Below are positions 53,557 to 60,663 of a DNA stretch of 64,000 nt, piece after piece. The stretch covers positions 1 through 64,000 of the forward strand of contig CAZYJR010000011.1 of assembly GCA_964647905.1 (NCBI GenBank), written 5' to 3'. The position numbers and the translations under genes are program-made. The DNA is from CAZYJR01 sp964647905. GTDB taxonomy: Bacteria > Desulfobacterota > DSM-4660 > Desulfatiglandales > HGW-15. A model generated the notes under the pieces. That model did no database searches. It saw only the letters and a list, made by a program, of their open reading frames with translations, and was not told the origin of the DNA. The first letter of the stretch is position 1, and the number at the start of each line of letters is the position of its first letter.

Positions 53557-53907
53557 TCAATAAAGGCCTGTTACAATGCGTAGTTTTTCATCCAGCTGTC
53601 GTATGACTTCGTCGGACAGGGTGCCTATCTTTTCCCCGCTCAATCGCTTCTTGTCCACGCAACGGAGCTGGAAGACCTTTATTTTGGAGTCATGAGCAAG
53701 ATTGGCTATCCCTCTCGGTAGGAGAACTTCATGGAAAAAGATGCGGTTGTCTTTCAACGTTGATATCGGGGCAACAATGACCAAGGGGCCGCTTTTATTA
53801 GCGGCATCCGGTGAAATGACCACACAAGGTCTGGTCTTTTGAATTTCAGCACCCAAGGTGGGGTCCAGACGGATCCAGTAGACATCACCACGCTTCGGAT
53901 TGGTCAT
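53557..53907 (-). CDS. MazF/PemK-family toxin
   Basis: A 116-residue endoribonuclease-type toxin: NPKRGDVYWIRLDPTLGAEI, QKTRPCVVISPDAANKSGPL (R-P-x-V-V-I-S), VIVAPISTLKD and KVFQLRCVDKKRL, then IGTLSDEVIRQLDEKL at the end. Such toxins cut mRNA at short sequences. The start ATG overlaps the antitoxin's stop (ATGA); an upstream extension of the frame to 53937 lies inside the antitoxin and is rejected. Confidence 0.92.
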   Translation of the reverse strand: MTNPKRGDVYWIRLDPTLGAEIQKTRPCVVISPDAANKSGPLVIVAPISTLKDNRIFFHEVLLPRGIANLAHDSKIKVFQLRCVDKKRLSGEKIGTLSDEVIRQLDEKLRIVTGLY

Positions 53908-54155
53908 TTCCAGTTCTCCAGTGTTACTGCCTCCCACTCTTCATTGACTTCGGAGTCCTCGACCGCTGCCTGAGAACATGCAGTTGACAATTGGTCATCT
54001 ATCTTTTGTCTTTTCAATTCCCTTATATACGCTTTACATGCCTTGTCTAGAAATTCTCTTCGGGTTGAAAATGGGTTTAATTGATCTATTTCATCTACAA
54101 GGCTTCTATCCATAATAACGGTGGTTCTGACCTTTTCATCCTTTCTGATTTCCAC
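53904..54155 (-). CDS. Antitoxin of the MazF-type module
   Basis: A protein of about 83 residues: VEIRKDEKVRTTVIMDRSLV starts a ribbon-helix-helix-like fold (DEIDQLNPFSTRREFLDKAC follows), with an acidic tail ending EEWEAVTLENWK. I choose GTG 54155 because GAGGAGG lies 8 nt before it, while the ATG at 54188 has no ribosome-binding site and lies 3 bp from the -10 box of the promoter. The family name of the antitoxin is not certain. Confidence 0.78.
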   Translation of the reverse strand: MEIRKDEKVRTTVIMDRSLVDEIDQLNPFSTRREFLDKACKAYIRELKRQKIDDQLSTACSQAAVEDSEVNEEWEAVTLENWK

Positions 54156-54184
54156 CAGGGTTTCCTCCTCATGAGTGTTCTTGG

Positions 54185-54219
54185 GCATATATTTAAGCGC
54201 TTGAATATATGCTTGTCAA
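54185..54219 (-). promoter_or_regulatory. Promoter and palindromic operator of the MazF-type module
   Basis: On the minus strand TTGACA (54214-54219), a 17-nt spacer and TTAAAT (54191-54196) form a near-consensus promoter. Bases 54185-54212 are a 28-nt near-perfect palindrome (arms GCATATATT and AATATATGC around AAGCGCTT) covering the spacer and -10 box, as expected for autoregulation by the antitoxin. Confidence 0.7.
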
Positions 54220-54285
54220 GGCATACCCGGAAAAATCCTACCGTGAAAACAAATTCCCCGCCGCCGCCCCGCTCAATTCCGGCGG

Positions 54286-54450
54286 CTAGAGGCCCTGTAG
54301 AAGGAGGCGCTCCATCTCCTCCTTTCCGAGTTGTCCGAGCCCCAGGGTCTTGAGCGTCCTGCCGGTACTGCGGAAATCCTCGCCGACTATCACCCCGAGG
54401 AGGGTCAGGAGGGAGTCCGCTATGGGGGCATCCGCACTTGGCACCTCGGG
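54286..54450 (-). pseudogene. 3' fragment of an opine-dehydrogenase-like gene
   Basis: Minus-strand frame of about 54 codons ending at 54286: ADAPIADSLLTLLGVIVGED, then FRSTGRTLKTLGLGQLGKEE and a short end. The GRTLxxLGLxxLxxEE segment recalls the C-terminus of NAD-dependent octopine/nopaline-type dehydrogenases. An in-frame stop lies right before it and no more of the gene is found upstream, so it is a broken remnant. The rest of 54213-54706 holds no other feature that I can support. Confidence 0.35.
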
Positions 54451-54706
54451 TCAATAGGTGTTTTCCGGCAGAGCCTGAGAAGGGGCTGCTGGAGGGGCGT
54501 ATCTTGCTTGGCCGGGGAGGTGCTCCCGGGATTGAGATGCGCTGGGTGCGGAGCTCAGTGAGCGCTGGCGGTTGATGGCGATGGCGGCCTACTTGACCCG
54601 ATCTCGGGGCGGTTCTATTATGCATGTGGATGATAGAGCTATTATGATCGGTTGTAGGGTGGGAGGTGTCGGGGGAGCTGTATGGTCCTTGTTCGGGGGC
54701 TATCTC

Positions 54707-55090
54707 ATGGCTGATCGCTGGCGGGATTGGTTCGTGCAGGCGGAAAGGGATTTGGAGCAGGCTAAAGCCTCTCGAGATGAGGGGAGGCACGAGTGGGCCT
54801 GCTTTGCAGGCCACCAGGCGGCTGAAAAGGCCGTGAAGGCGCTGCACTTGTTTCTGAAGCAGGAGGCGTGGGGAGATGTGATCGCATGGCTCCTGAAGGA
54901 GCTCCCGGTCTCCGTGCCTGAGGACTTGATAGATAAGGCCAAGGTACTGGATGGGTTTTATATCCCCACTCGTTATGCCAACGGGCACCCGGCCGGGGCT
55001 CCTTTTGAGCACTACGGAAGTATCCAGAGCAGGGATGCGATCAGCTATGCCGGTGAGATCCTTGAATTCGTTCGTAATCAAGTGGCCTAG
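54707..55090 (+). CDS. HEPN-domain protein (toxin of HEPN/MNT pair)
   Basis: A 127-residue HEPN protein: WRDWFVQAERDLEQAKASRD, HEWACFAGHQAAEKAVKALH, LFLKQEAWGD, then the C-terminal helix SRDAISYAGEILEFVRNQVA. HEPN proteins of this kind act as RNases or are held inactive by their nucleotidyltransferase partner. The R-x4-6-H motif is not obvious at the usual C-terminal place (SIQSRDAISYA). ATG 54707 is chosen over a longer frame because the HEPN fold begins here. It overlaps the MNT gene by 44 bp. Confidence 0.87.
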   Translation: MADRWRDWFVQAERDLEQAKASRDEGRHEWACFAGHQAAEKAVKALHLFLKQEAWGDVIAWLLKELPVSVPEDLIDKAKVLDGFYIPTRYANGHPAGAPFEHYGSIQSRDAISYAGEILEFVRNQVA

Positions 55091-55403
55091 CCGCGAAGCG
55101 GTGGACCGGGCCGTGCGCAATTGGAGCGCGGAGCAGGCGCGGCGGCGGAGCGACATAGTCCGTATCGGTTACTTCGGGTCTTACGCCAGGGGCGATTGGG
55201 GGGTGGGCAGCGATCTTGATTTGATCGCGGTGGTTACGGAGGCATCCCGGCCGTTCGAGCGCAGGGCGGTGGACTGGGACCTCAGCGGGCTGCCGGTGCC
55301 GGCGGAAATCATTGTCTACTCCGTGGCGGAATGGGAAGCGCTGAAGGAGAGGGATGAGAGGTTCGCCCGAATGTTGAAGAAAGAGGCCGTTTGGGTCTTT
55401 TGA
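55047..55403 (+). CDS. Minimal nucleotidyltransferase (antitoxin of HEPN/MNT pair)
   Basis: A 118-residue MNT protein. The catalytic segment IGYFGSYARGDWGVGSDLDL, IAVV has the G-S-x10-D-x-D pattern of nucleotidyltransferases and a third acid may be the Glu in PAEIIVYSV. In such pairs the MNT partner adds AMP to a Tyr of the HEPN toxin. The start is uncertain between 55047 and a later codon, since the first residues lie within the HEPN gene. Confidence 0.85.
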   Translation: MPVRSLNSFVIKWPSREAVDRAVRNWSAEQARRRSDIVRIGYFGSYARGDWGVGSDLDLIAVVTEASRPFERRAVDWDLSGLPVPAEIIVYSVAEWEALKERDERFARMLKKEAVWVF

Positions 55404-55417
55404 TGGTCTTGTCTGTC

Positions 55418-55453
55418 TTGACATCAAGGCATCAAAACTATTATGCTTTGATG
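55418..55453 (+). promoter_or_regulatory. Promoter/operator of the VapBC module
   Basis: TTGACA (55418-55423) and TTATGC (55441-55446) are 17 nt apart. A palindrome with arms CATCAAA (55430-55436) and TTTGATG (55447-55453) covers the -10 box. The antitoxin ATG is at 55455, so the transcript would start at or next to it (leaderless or nearly so). Confidence 0.55.
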
Positions 55454-55454
55454 T

Positions 55455-55706
55455 ATGAGAACGACATTGACATTGGAGGACGATGTGGCGGCCCTTGTGG
55501 AGAGGGCCAGGAAGAGCGGTAAGGGGAGCCTCAAGGAGATAGTAAACGAGGCGCTTAGAAGGGGCTTGACGGATATGATTCAACCGGCCGGTCCGGGTGA
55601 AAAGCCGTACAGGACCCCGGGCGTGGATTTGGGGCGCTGCTTGATCGGGAACATTGACGATGTCTCCGAGGCGATTGCGGTTGCGGAAGGGGACCGCTTC
55701 AGGTGA
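55455..55706 (+). CDS. vapB: VapB-type ribbon-helix-helix antitoxin
   Basis: An 83-residue antitoxin: MRTTLTLEDDVAALVERARK, SGKGSLKEIVNEALRRGLTD (ribbon-helix-helix), then a C-terminal part (VDLGRCLIGNIDDVSEAIAV) that binds the toxin and is typical of the VapB47/DUF2191 group. No ribosome-binding site is visible; the start lies just after the promoter. Confidence 0.88.
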   Translation: MRTTLTLEDDVAALVERARKSGKGSLKEIVNEALRRGLTDMIQPAGPGEKPYRTPGVDLGRCLIGNIDDVSEAIAVAEGDRFR

Positions 55707-56131
55707 TCCTTATCGATGCCAATTTGTTGATCTACGCCCATGCGGCCTCTTTCCCCCAGCATGCGCGGGCCCGGTCTTGGCTCGACGAGCAGATGAACGG
55801 CGTGAGCCCTGTAGGCATTCCCTGGCAGAGCCTCCTGGCCTTTGTCCGCCTTACCACCAACCCCCGGGTCTTTGAAAAGGCTCTTCCGGTGCAGGATGCA
55901 TGGGAGCAGGTCGAGGCGTGGTTGGGCTGCAGGCCCGTTTGGATTCCCAATCCCACCGAGCATCACCGGCGGGTGCTCGGGGCCTTACTCAAGGATCAAG
56001 GGGTGTGGGGCAATCTGGTGGCCGACGCACATTTGGCGGCCCTTGCAATAGAGCATGGTCTGATCCTGCAATCCACAGACGGCGACTTCGGCCGCTTCCC
56101 CGGGCTGAGATGGGAGAACCCCATCGCCTGA
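55703..56131 (+). CDS. vapC: VapC-type PIN toxin
   Basis: A 142-residue PIN toxin starting at GTG 55703, overlapping the antitoxin stop (GTGA). MILIDANLLIYAHAASFPQH carries the first Asp, PWQSLLAFVRLTTNPRVFEK is the hallmark second segment of the VapC47-like group, NLVADAHLAALAIEHGLILQ carries the acid pair, and STDGDFGRFPGLRWENP ends the domain. It is the last complete TA module of the dense zone. Confidence 0.92.
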   Translation: MILIDANLLIYAHAASFPQHARARSWLDEQMNGVSPVGIPWQSLLAFVRLTTNPRVFEKALPVQDAWEQVEAWLGCRPVWIPNPTEHHRRVLGALLKDQGVWGNLVADAHLAALAIEHGLILQSTDGDFGRFPGLRWENPIA

Positions 56132-56263
56132 AGGGCTTCTCGTCAAGGCGGCTCGACAGGAGGGCGGGTGATGGGCATCGGCCGGGCGTGCAGAAGCAGG
56201 GGCGTTATGGAAGCCGGATGATACAAGAGAGGGAGGGTGATTGACGACTACAGGAGGGAGGAT

Positions 56264-56488
56264 ATGGCCGTAAAGATCCAGGACTTGCTGGCGGGCGCCA
56301 ATGGCGAGCAGGTGAATGTGGAGGGGGAGAGCGTGCCTGTGAAGATCTTGAAGGAGCTGGCCGAGGACGGGTACGAGTTCGCCAGGCGGTTTCCGGAGAA
56401 CAACCAGTTCGCGTTCTGGGGCAAGATGTGCTCAGCCTGCTTCACAGCTGAGCAGTTGAAGGCGTGGCGTAGGGTCAAAGAGCATTAG
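56264..56488 (+). CDS. Small protein of unknown function
   Basis: A 74-residue acidic/helical protein beginning MAVKIQDLLAGANGEQVNVE, with two Cys close together (WGKMCSACFTAEQLKAWRRV). GGAGGGAGG before ATG 56264 makes this start better than the upstream GTG at 56237. It is followed by a strong terminator. I do not recognise the family; position after a VapBC module allows but does not show a link. Confidence 0.55.
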   Translation: MAVKIQDLLAGANGEQVNVEGESVPVKILKELAEDGYEFARRFPENNQFAFWGKMCSACFTAEQLKAWRRVKEH

Positions 56489-56489
56489 A

Positions 56490-56522
56490 AAAGGGAGTCA
56501 TTCGATGTCCCTTTCTTTTTTA
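56490..56522 (+). terminator. Rho-independent terminator
   Basis: AAAGGGA (56490-56496), an 11-nt loop, TCCCTTT (56508-56514) and then a run of T to 56522, directly after the small gene. The only textbook intrinsic terminator that I noted in the window. Confidence 0.75.
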
Positions 56523-56650
56523 AACAGTGGGGAGGGACAAGAAAAAAACAGGCCGGCAGAGAACTGGACGGGCGGACCTACGACGAGATGCCGGCTGTGG
56601 CTCATATTGGTTGACTCAATATGGCCTGGGAGCTCTCGGGCGGGTGAGCC

Positions 56651-56835
56651 ATGAGTGGGAAGCGCGGGGACCCGAAAAGGAAGGACTGCAGGCTGCCGGT
56701 CAAGATCGCCATCGTGGGCGGCGGCCGGGCCTGCAAGTTCTTTCTCGACCTCCTGCAGCGAGAGACGTTTCGACGTTTCCCAACCTGAAGATCCGAATAG
56801 CAGGGGTCTGCGACATCAACCCGGAGGCGGAGGAG
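56651..56835 (+). pseudogene. 5' remnant of a Rossmann-type signalling protein, frameshifted
   Basis: From ATG 56651 the frame reads MSGKRGDPKRKDCRLPVKIA, IVGGGRACKFFLDLLQRETF and then stops at once. GACGTTTC at 56764-56771 is repeated exactly at 56772-56779; without one copy the frame continues as FPNLKIRIAGVCDINPEAEE. The G-G-G-R-A-C-x-F and G-V-C-D-I-N-P-E-A segments resemble the N-terminal Rossmann-like part of some deltaproteobacterial sensor kinases (recalled, not checked). The gene is cut at about 56835, where the MORN gene ends on the other strand. Confidence 0.6.
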
Positions 56836-56839
56836 CTTA

Positions 56840-57922
56840 CTATTGCTCTTCCTTCGTGGGCAGGCCGTTGCGGAAGAGGCCCTGCTCGTGGGTGCCGTCC
56901 GGGTGCATGAGCAGGCCCTGGCCGTGGAACCGGCCGTCCTTGAATCCGCCTATGTACTCGGTGCCGTCCGGTCTGACCAGACGGCCCTGGCCCTGGATGC
57001 GGTCCTGGATGAACTCTCCCGTGTATTCGGTGCCGTCCGGGAAGGTATGTGTGCCCCGGCCGTGGCGGAGGCCCTTGACCACGTCTCCTTCATAGACGGA
57101 TCCGTCGGTGTAACGGATCACCCCGCGGCCGGTTTCCTCGCCCCGCTTGAACTCCCCTTCGTAGACGATGCCCTCCGGCCGGACAAGCCTGCCCCGGCCG
57201 TGGAATCGGCCCCTGTGGAACTCCCCGGTGTAGGTGAGGCCGTTCTCGTCCTCGTATCTGCCTTGTCCCTCGATGCGGCCCTCTTTGAACTCGCCGGTGT
57301 AGACCGACCCATCCGCATGTATCATTCTACCCTCGCCGTGCTGCTTTCCGTGCTTGAAACCTCCCCGGTAGCGGCTCCCGTCCGGGAAGGTCAGCACCCC
57401 CTGGCCGTGCTCCCGGTCGTTCTCAAAGGACCCCTCATAGCGGGACCCGTCCGACAAGACCGCCTTGCCGTGGCCGTGGGCCTTGCCGTTCCGCCATTCG
57501 CCCTGGTATCGGAAGTCTCCTTCGGCCGAGATGAAGACGCCGTCGCCGTTTATCTCGTCGTTTCGGAACTCGCCCTTGTAGATGTTTCCCTCGGAGTCGG
57601 TGAAGACCCCGGTGCCGTGGCGCACTCCGTCCTTGAACTCCCCCTGGTAGCGGGCCCCGTCCGGGTATAGGATGGCCCCGGTGCCGGTGGCCGCGCCTTC
57701 CACAAACTCGCAGGTCAGTTCGGTCCCGTCGGGGAGCTTGAGGGTGCCCCGTCCGGAGGCCTCGCCGTTCTCGAAGCCGCCCTTATAGACGCTCCCGTCA
57801 GGGTACTCGTAGACGCCCTCCCCGTCGGTGCAGTCCCCTTCCAGGCACCCGGCCGGGGCAGGTGGAACCGCAAGGAAAAGGGCCAGGGCCAGCGTGATCA
57901 GGATTAGTGCCGGGTGTCTCAT
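56840..57922 (-). CDS. Secreted MORN-repeat protein
   Basis: A 360-residue protein with a signal peptide (LILITLALALFLAVPPAPAG) and about 14 MORN repeats of roughly 23 residues, each like YPDGSVYKGGFENGEASGRG (for example YTGEF, YEGEF and YIGGF units at regular distance). MORN repeats form an elongated beta sheet for lipid or protein contact. Exported, it would act in the periplasm or on the surface. Its ATG overlaps the RecD2 stop by 4 bp, so it is co-transcribed with DNA repair and tRNA genes with no obvious functional tie. Confidence 0.9.
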   Translation of the reverse strand: MRHPALILITLALALFLAVPPAPAGCLEGDCTDGEGVYEYPDGSVYKGGFENGEASGRGTLKLPDGTELTCEFVEGAATGTGAILYPDGARYQGEFKDGVRHGTGVFTDSEGNIYKGEFRNDEINGDGVFISAEGDFRYQGEWRNGKAHGHGKAVLSDGSRYEGSFENDREHGQGVLTFPDGSRYRGGFKHGKQHGEGRMIHADGSVYTGEFKEGRIEGQGRYEDENGLTYTGEFHRGRFHGRGRLVRPEGIVYEGEFKRGEETGRGVIRYTDGSVYEGDVVKGLRHGRGTHTFPDGTEYTGEFIQDRIQGQGRLVRPDGTEYIGGFKDGRFHGQGLLMHPDGTHEQGLFRNGLPTKEEQ

Positions 57923-60102
57923 GATTCCTTGCCTCCTTGGGTTTGATCGGGCTGCGGGGCCAGGCGCTCCTTCAGCGCGGAGCAGCGGTTCACGGGGCGG
58001 TCGTTCTTGACCGCTATGGCCAAGGCCTTGGCCGTTCCCACCAGGACCACCAGCCGCCTGCCCCGGGTGACCGCGGTGTATATCAGGTTTCTCTGGAGCA
58101 GCATGAAGTGCTGGGTGAGGATCGGTATCACCACGGCCGGGTATTCCGAGCCCTGGGACTTGTGTACGGACACCGCATAGGCCAGGACCAGCTCGTCCAG
58201 GTCGTGGGGCTCGTATGGGACCGGTCGGCCCTCGAAGGTCACCGTCACCTCACGGGTCTCCGGGTCCACCGCCCGGATCCTGCCTATGTCGCCGTTGAAG
58301 ACCTCCTTGTCGTAGTTGTTGCGGATCTGCATGACCTTGTCGCCGATCCGGAACTCCCTGTTTCCCCGCGCTATGGCCGTGCGCCCGGGATTGAGGGCCG
58401 CCTGGAGCACCGTGTTGAGGTTCTCGGCGCCCGCAGTGCCTCGGTGCATGGGGGAGAGGACCTGGATGTCGTCCATGGGGTCCAGATTGAATCCCTTGGG
58501 TATGCGCTCCCTCACCAGGCCCTCTATGGTCCTTACCGCGTCTTCAGGCTCCTCCCGGCGGATGAAGTGGAAGTCAGCGGTCGGAGGGGAGCGGTCGAGC
58601 GGCGGTATGGCGCCCTGCCTTATGCGGTGGGCGTTTACTACGATCAGGCTCTCCCTTGCCTGGCGGAAGATCTCGGTGAGGGTGACCACCGGGACGGCTC
58701 CGGAGTCGATTATGTCCCTGAGGACGTTGCCCGCGCCGACCGAGGGGAGCTGGTTCATGTCTCCGACCAGGATCAGGCGGGCCGAGAGGGGCACGGCCTT
58801 TATAAGGTGGTGCATGAGGATGGTGTCTATCATGGAGGCCTCGTCCACCACCAGGAGGCCGCAGTCCAGGGGGCGCTTCTCGTTTCTCTGGAAGCCGCCC
58901 CTCTGCGGGCTGAACTCCAACAGCCGGTGTATGGTCTTGGCCTCGCGTCCCGTGGCCTCGCTCATGCGCTTGGCCGCACGGCCCGTTGGTGCGGCGAGCA
59001 GGATCCCGGTGCCCACCCTGGATGCGATCTTGATTATGGCGTTGACTATGGTGGTCTTTCCTGTCCCGGGGCCGCCGGTTATCACCATGACCTTGCTCTC
59101 CAGGGCGCAGGCGACCGCGCGGGCCTGGAGCTCGGCAAGGGTGATGGACAGGCGCTCCTGCACCCAGGCAAGGGCCTTTTTCGTGTCCACCGGCCGGAGG
59201 GCCGAAGGCGCCCTGAGGAGGGTCTTGAGGCGTGCGGCCATCAGGACCTCGGCCCGGTGGAACGGGGCCAGGTACACGGCCCTTTGGCCCCCGGGGAGGT
59301 CCTCGATCACAATCCTCCCCTCGGCCGCGATGGTATCCATGGCGCCTGCTATGTCCTCCCCGGATACCTCCAGTGTCTCCAGGGCCTTTTCAACCAAGGG
59401 CTCCAGCGGGTAGTAGACGTGGCCCTCGTCGGCCAGGCGGTTCAGGACGTAGAGAATCCCCGCCTCCACCCTGACCGGGGAGTCCTTGGAAAAGCCGAGC
59501 TTCTCGGCGATCTTGTCCGCGGTCACGAACCCTATGCCGAATATGTCGGTGGCCAGGCGGTAGGGATTGGTGCGCAGTATCTCCAGGGAGTCGCGGCCGT
59601 ACTCCTTGAAGATCTTGGCGGCGTAGTTGGCGCTCACCCCGTGGGCCTGGAGAAAGATCATCACGTCCCGGATCTCTTTTTGGTCCTCCCACGCCCGACG
59701 GATCATGTCCAGGCGCTTCTCGCCGATCCCCTCCACCCGGCCCAGGTCTTCTATGTGGTGCTCGATGACATCCAGGGTCTTCTCGCCGAAGAGCCTGACT
59801 ATGCGCTCGGCCATTACCGGGCCTATGCCCTTTATAAGGCCGCTTCCCAGGTACTTGCGGATCCCCGAGACACTGGCCGGGGCCGCGGAGCGGTAGTCGG
59901 TCACCTTGAACTGCCGGCCGTAGCGCGGGTGGAGCTCCCATTCCCCGCTCATTTGGAGCTCTTCCCCGGGGGTGGGGGCCATGAGATTGCCCACCACGGT
60001 CACCAGGTCCCGTTCTCCCCTCACCCGCACCCGGGCCACGGTGTAGCCGTTGTCCTCGTTGTTGTAGGTGACGCGCTCGATTTGGCCTCTGAGCTCACGC
60101 AT
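57919..60102 (-). CDS. recD2: RecD2-type ATP-dependent DNA helicase
   Basis: A 727-residue SF1B helicase. The N-terminal part (RGQIERVTYNNEDNGYTVAR) is an OB-like fold, followed by helix-hairpin-helix repeats (GIGPVMAERIVRLFGEKTLD; VEGIGEKRLDMIRRAWEDQK), Walker A (VITGGPGTGKTTIVNAI), Walker B (LLVVDEASMIDTILMH), LVGDMNQLPSVGAG and the C-terminal motif AYAVSVHKSQGSEYPAVVIP. It unwinds DNA 5' to 3' in repair. It overlaps the TrmO gene by 8 bp. Confidence 0.93.
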   Translation of the reverse strand: MRELRGQIERVTYNNEDNGYTVARVRVRGERDLVTVVGNLMAPTPGEELQMSGEWELHPRYGRQFKVTDYRSAAPASVSGIRKYLGSGLIKGIGPVMAERIVRLFGEKTLDVIEHHIEDLGRVEGIGEKRLDMIRRAWEDQKEIRDVMIFLQAHGVSANYAAKIFKEYGRDSLEILRTNPYRLATDIFGIGFVTADKIAEKLGFSKDSPVRVEAGILYVLNRLADEGHVYYPLEPLVEKALETLEVSGEDIAGAMDTIAAEGRIVIEDLPGGQRAVYLAPFHRAEVLMAARLKTLLRAPSALRPVDTKKALAWVQERLSITLAELQARAVACALESKVMVITGGPGTGKTTIVNAIIKIASRVGTGILLAAPTGRAAKRMSEATGREAKTIHRLLEFSPQRGGFQRNEKRPLDCGLLVVDEASMIDTILMHHLIKAVPLSARLILVGDMNQLPSVGAGNVLRDIIDSGAVPVVTLTEIFRQARESLIVVNAHRIRQGAIPPLDRSPPTADFHFIRREEPEDAVRTIEGLVRERIPKGFNLDPMDDIQVLSPMHRGTAGAENLNTVLQAALNPGRTAIARGNREFRIGDKVMQIRNNYDKEVFNGDIGRIRAVDPETREVTVTFEGRPVPYEPHDLDELVLAYAVSVHKSQGSEYPAVVIPILTQHFMLLQRNLIYTAVTRGRRLVVLVGTAKALAIAVKNDRPVNRCSALKERLAPQPDQTQGGKES

Positions 60103-60535
60103 CTTCCTCTTCCATGTTGCGGTGGACCCATTCCGGGACCGTGGCCCCGGCCGGGGCGTCCGAGCCCGGTATATAGGGCTTTATGTCCAGGACGGGCGTG
60201 CCGTCGAAGGCGTCGGTCTTGTCCACCCGGATGCTCAGGCCATCGACTGCCAGGATCCCGGCCACGTCCAGGCCTATGGGGTTGGGCCTGGCCGGGGACC
60301 GGGTGGCGAACACCCCCCTCAAAGGGTTTGCCGGGTTGGCCCGAGGGTGGACCCTGTAGGTGTGCCTGTCCCGGTGGTTGTCCTTGCCGTCCATCCAGTA
60401 GAGGAGGATCAGGTGGGAGAACCCCTCCAGGCCCAGGAGGGCCTCTTGAAAGGCCTCATGGATCTCTATGGTGACGCCGCCGTTCTCGCGGCGCACTGCA
60501 CCTATCGGTGTCAGCCTGAAATCGTCCGTACTCAT
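60095..60535 (-). CDS. trmO: TrmO-family tRNA methyltransferase
   Basis: A 146-residue protein of the TrmO/TsaA (UPF0066) family that methylates N6 of threonylcarbamoyladenosine-37 in tRNA: TPIGAVRRENGGVTIEIHEA, FQEALLGLEGFSHLILLYWM, then GVFATRSPARPNPIGLDVAG and LDIKPYIPGSD, all hallmark segments. The ATG at 60535 is preferred over an upstream TTG at 60544. It heads an operon with recD2 and the MORN gene. Confidence 0.93.
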   Translation of the reverse strand: MSTDDFRLTPIGAVRRENGGVTIEIHEAFQEALLGLEGFSHLILLYWMDGKDNHRDRHTYRVHPRANPANPLRGVFATRSPARPNPIGLDVAGILAVDGLSIRVDKTDAFDGTPVLDIKPYIPGSDAPAGATVPEWVHRNMEEEDA

Positions 60536-60663
60536 TGGAATCAACGCTCGCTTCCCGCCTGGGACCTTGCCGGTCGCCGGCGGCTCATTTGCGGATGAGC
60601 ACTAGTTAGGCCGATTTTGCTGGTATGTCAATAGGTTTATCCTTGCATCCGGCCCCATGTGGC

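Noticed and set aside
54095..55156. Long minus-strand open frame of 353 codons
   Set aside because: It is the antisense of the HEPN and MNT genes and has no domain; the plus-strand proteins have clear motifs.
57937..60474. Plus-strand open frame of 845 codons across recD2 and trmO
   Set aside because: Composition is the mirror of GC-rich coding sequence on the other strand, and RecD2 and TrmO motifs are unambiguous.
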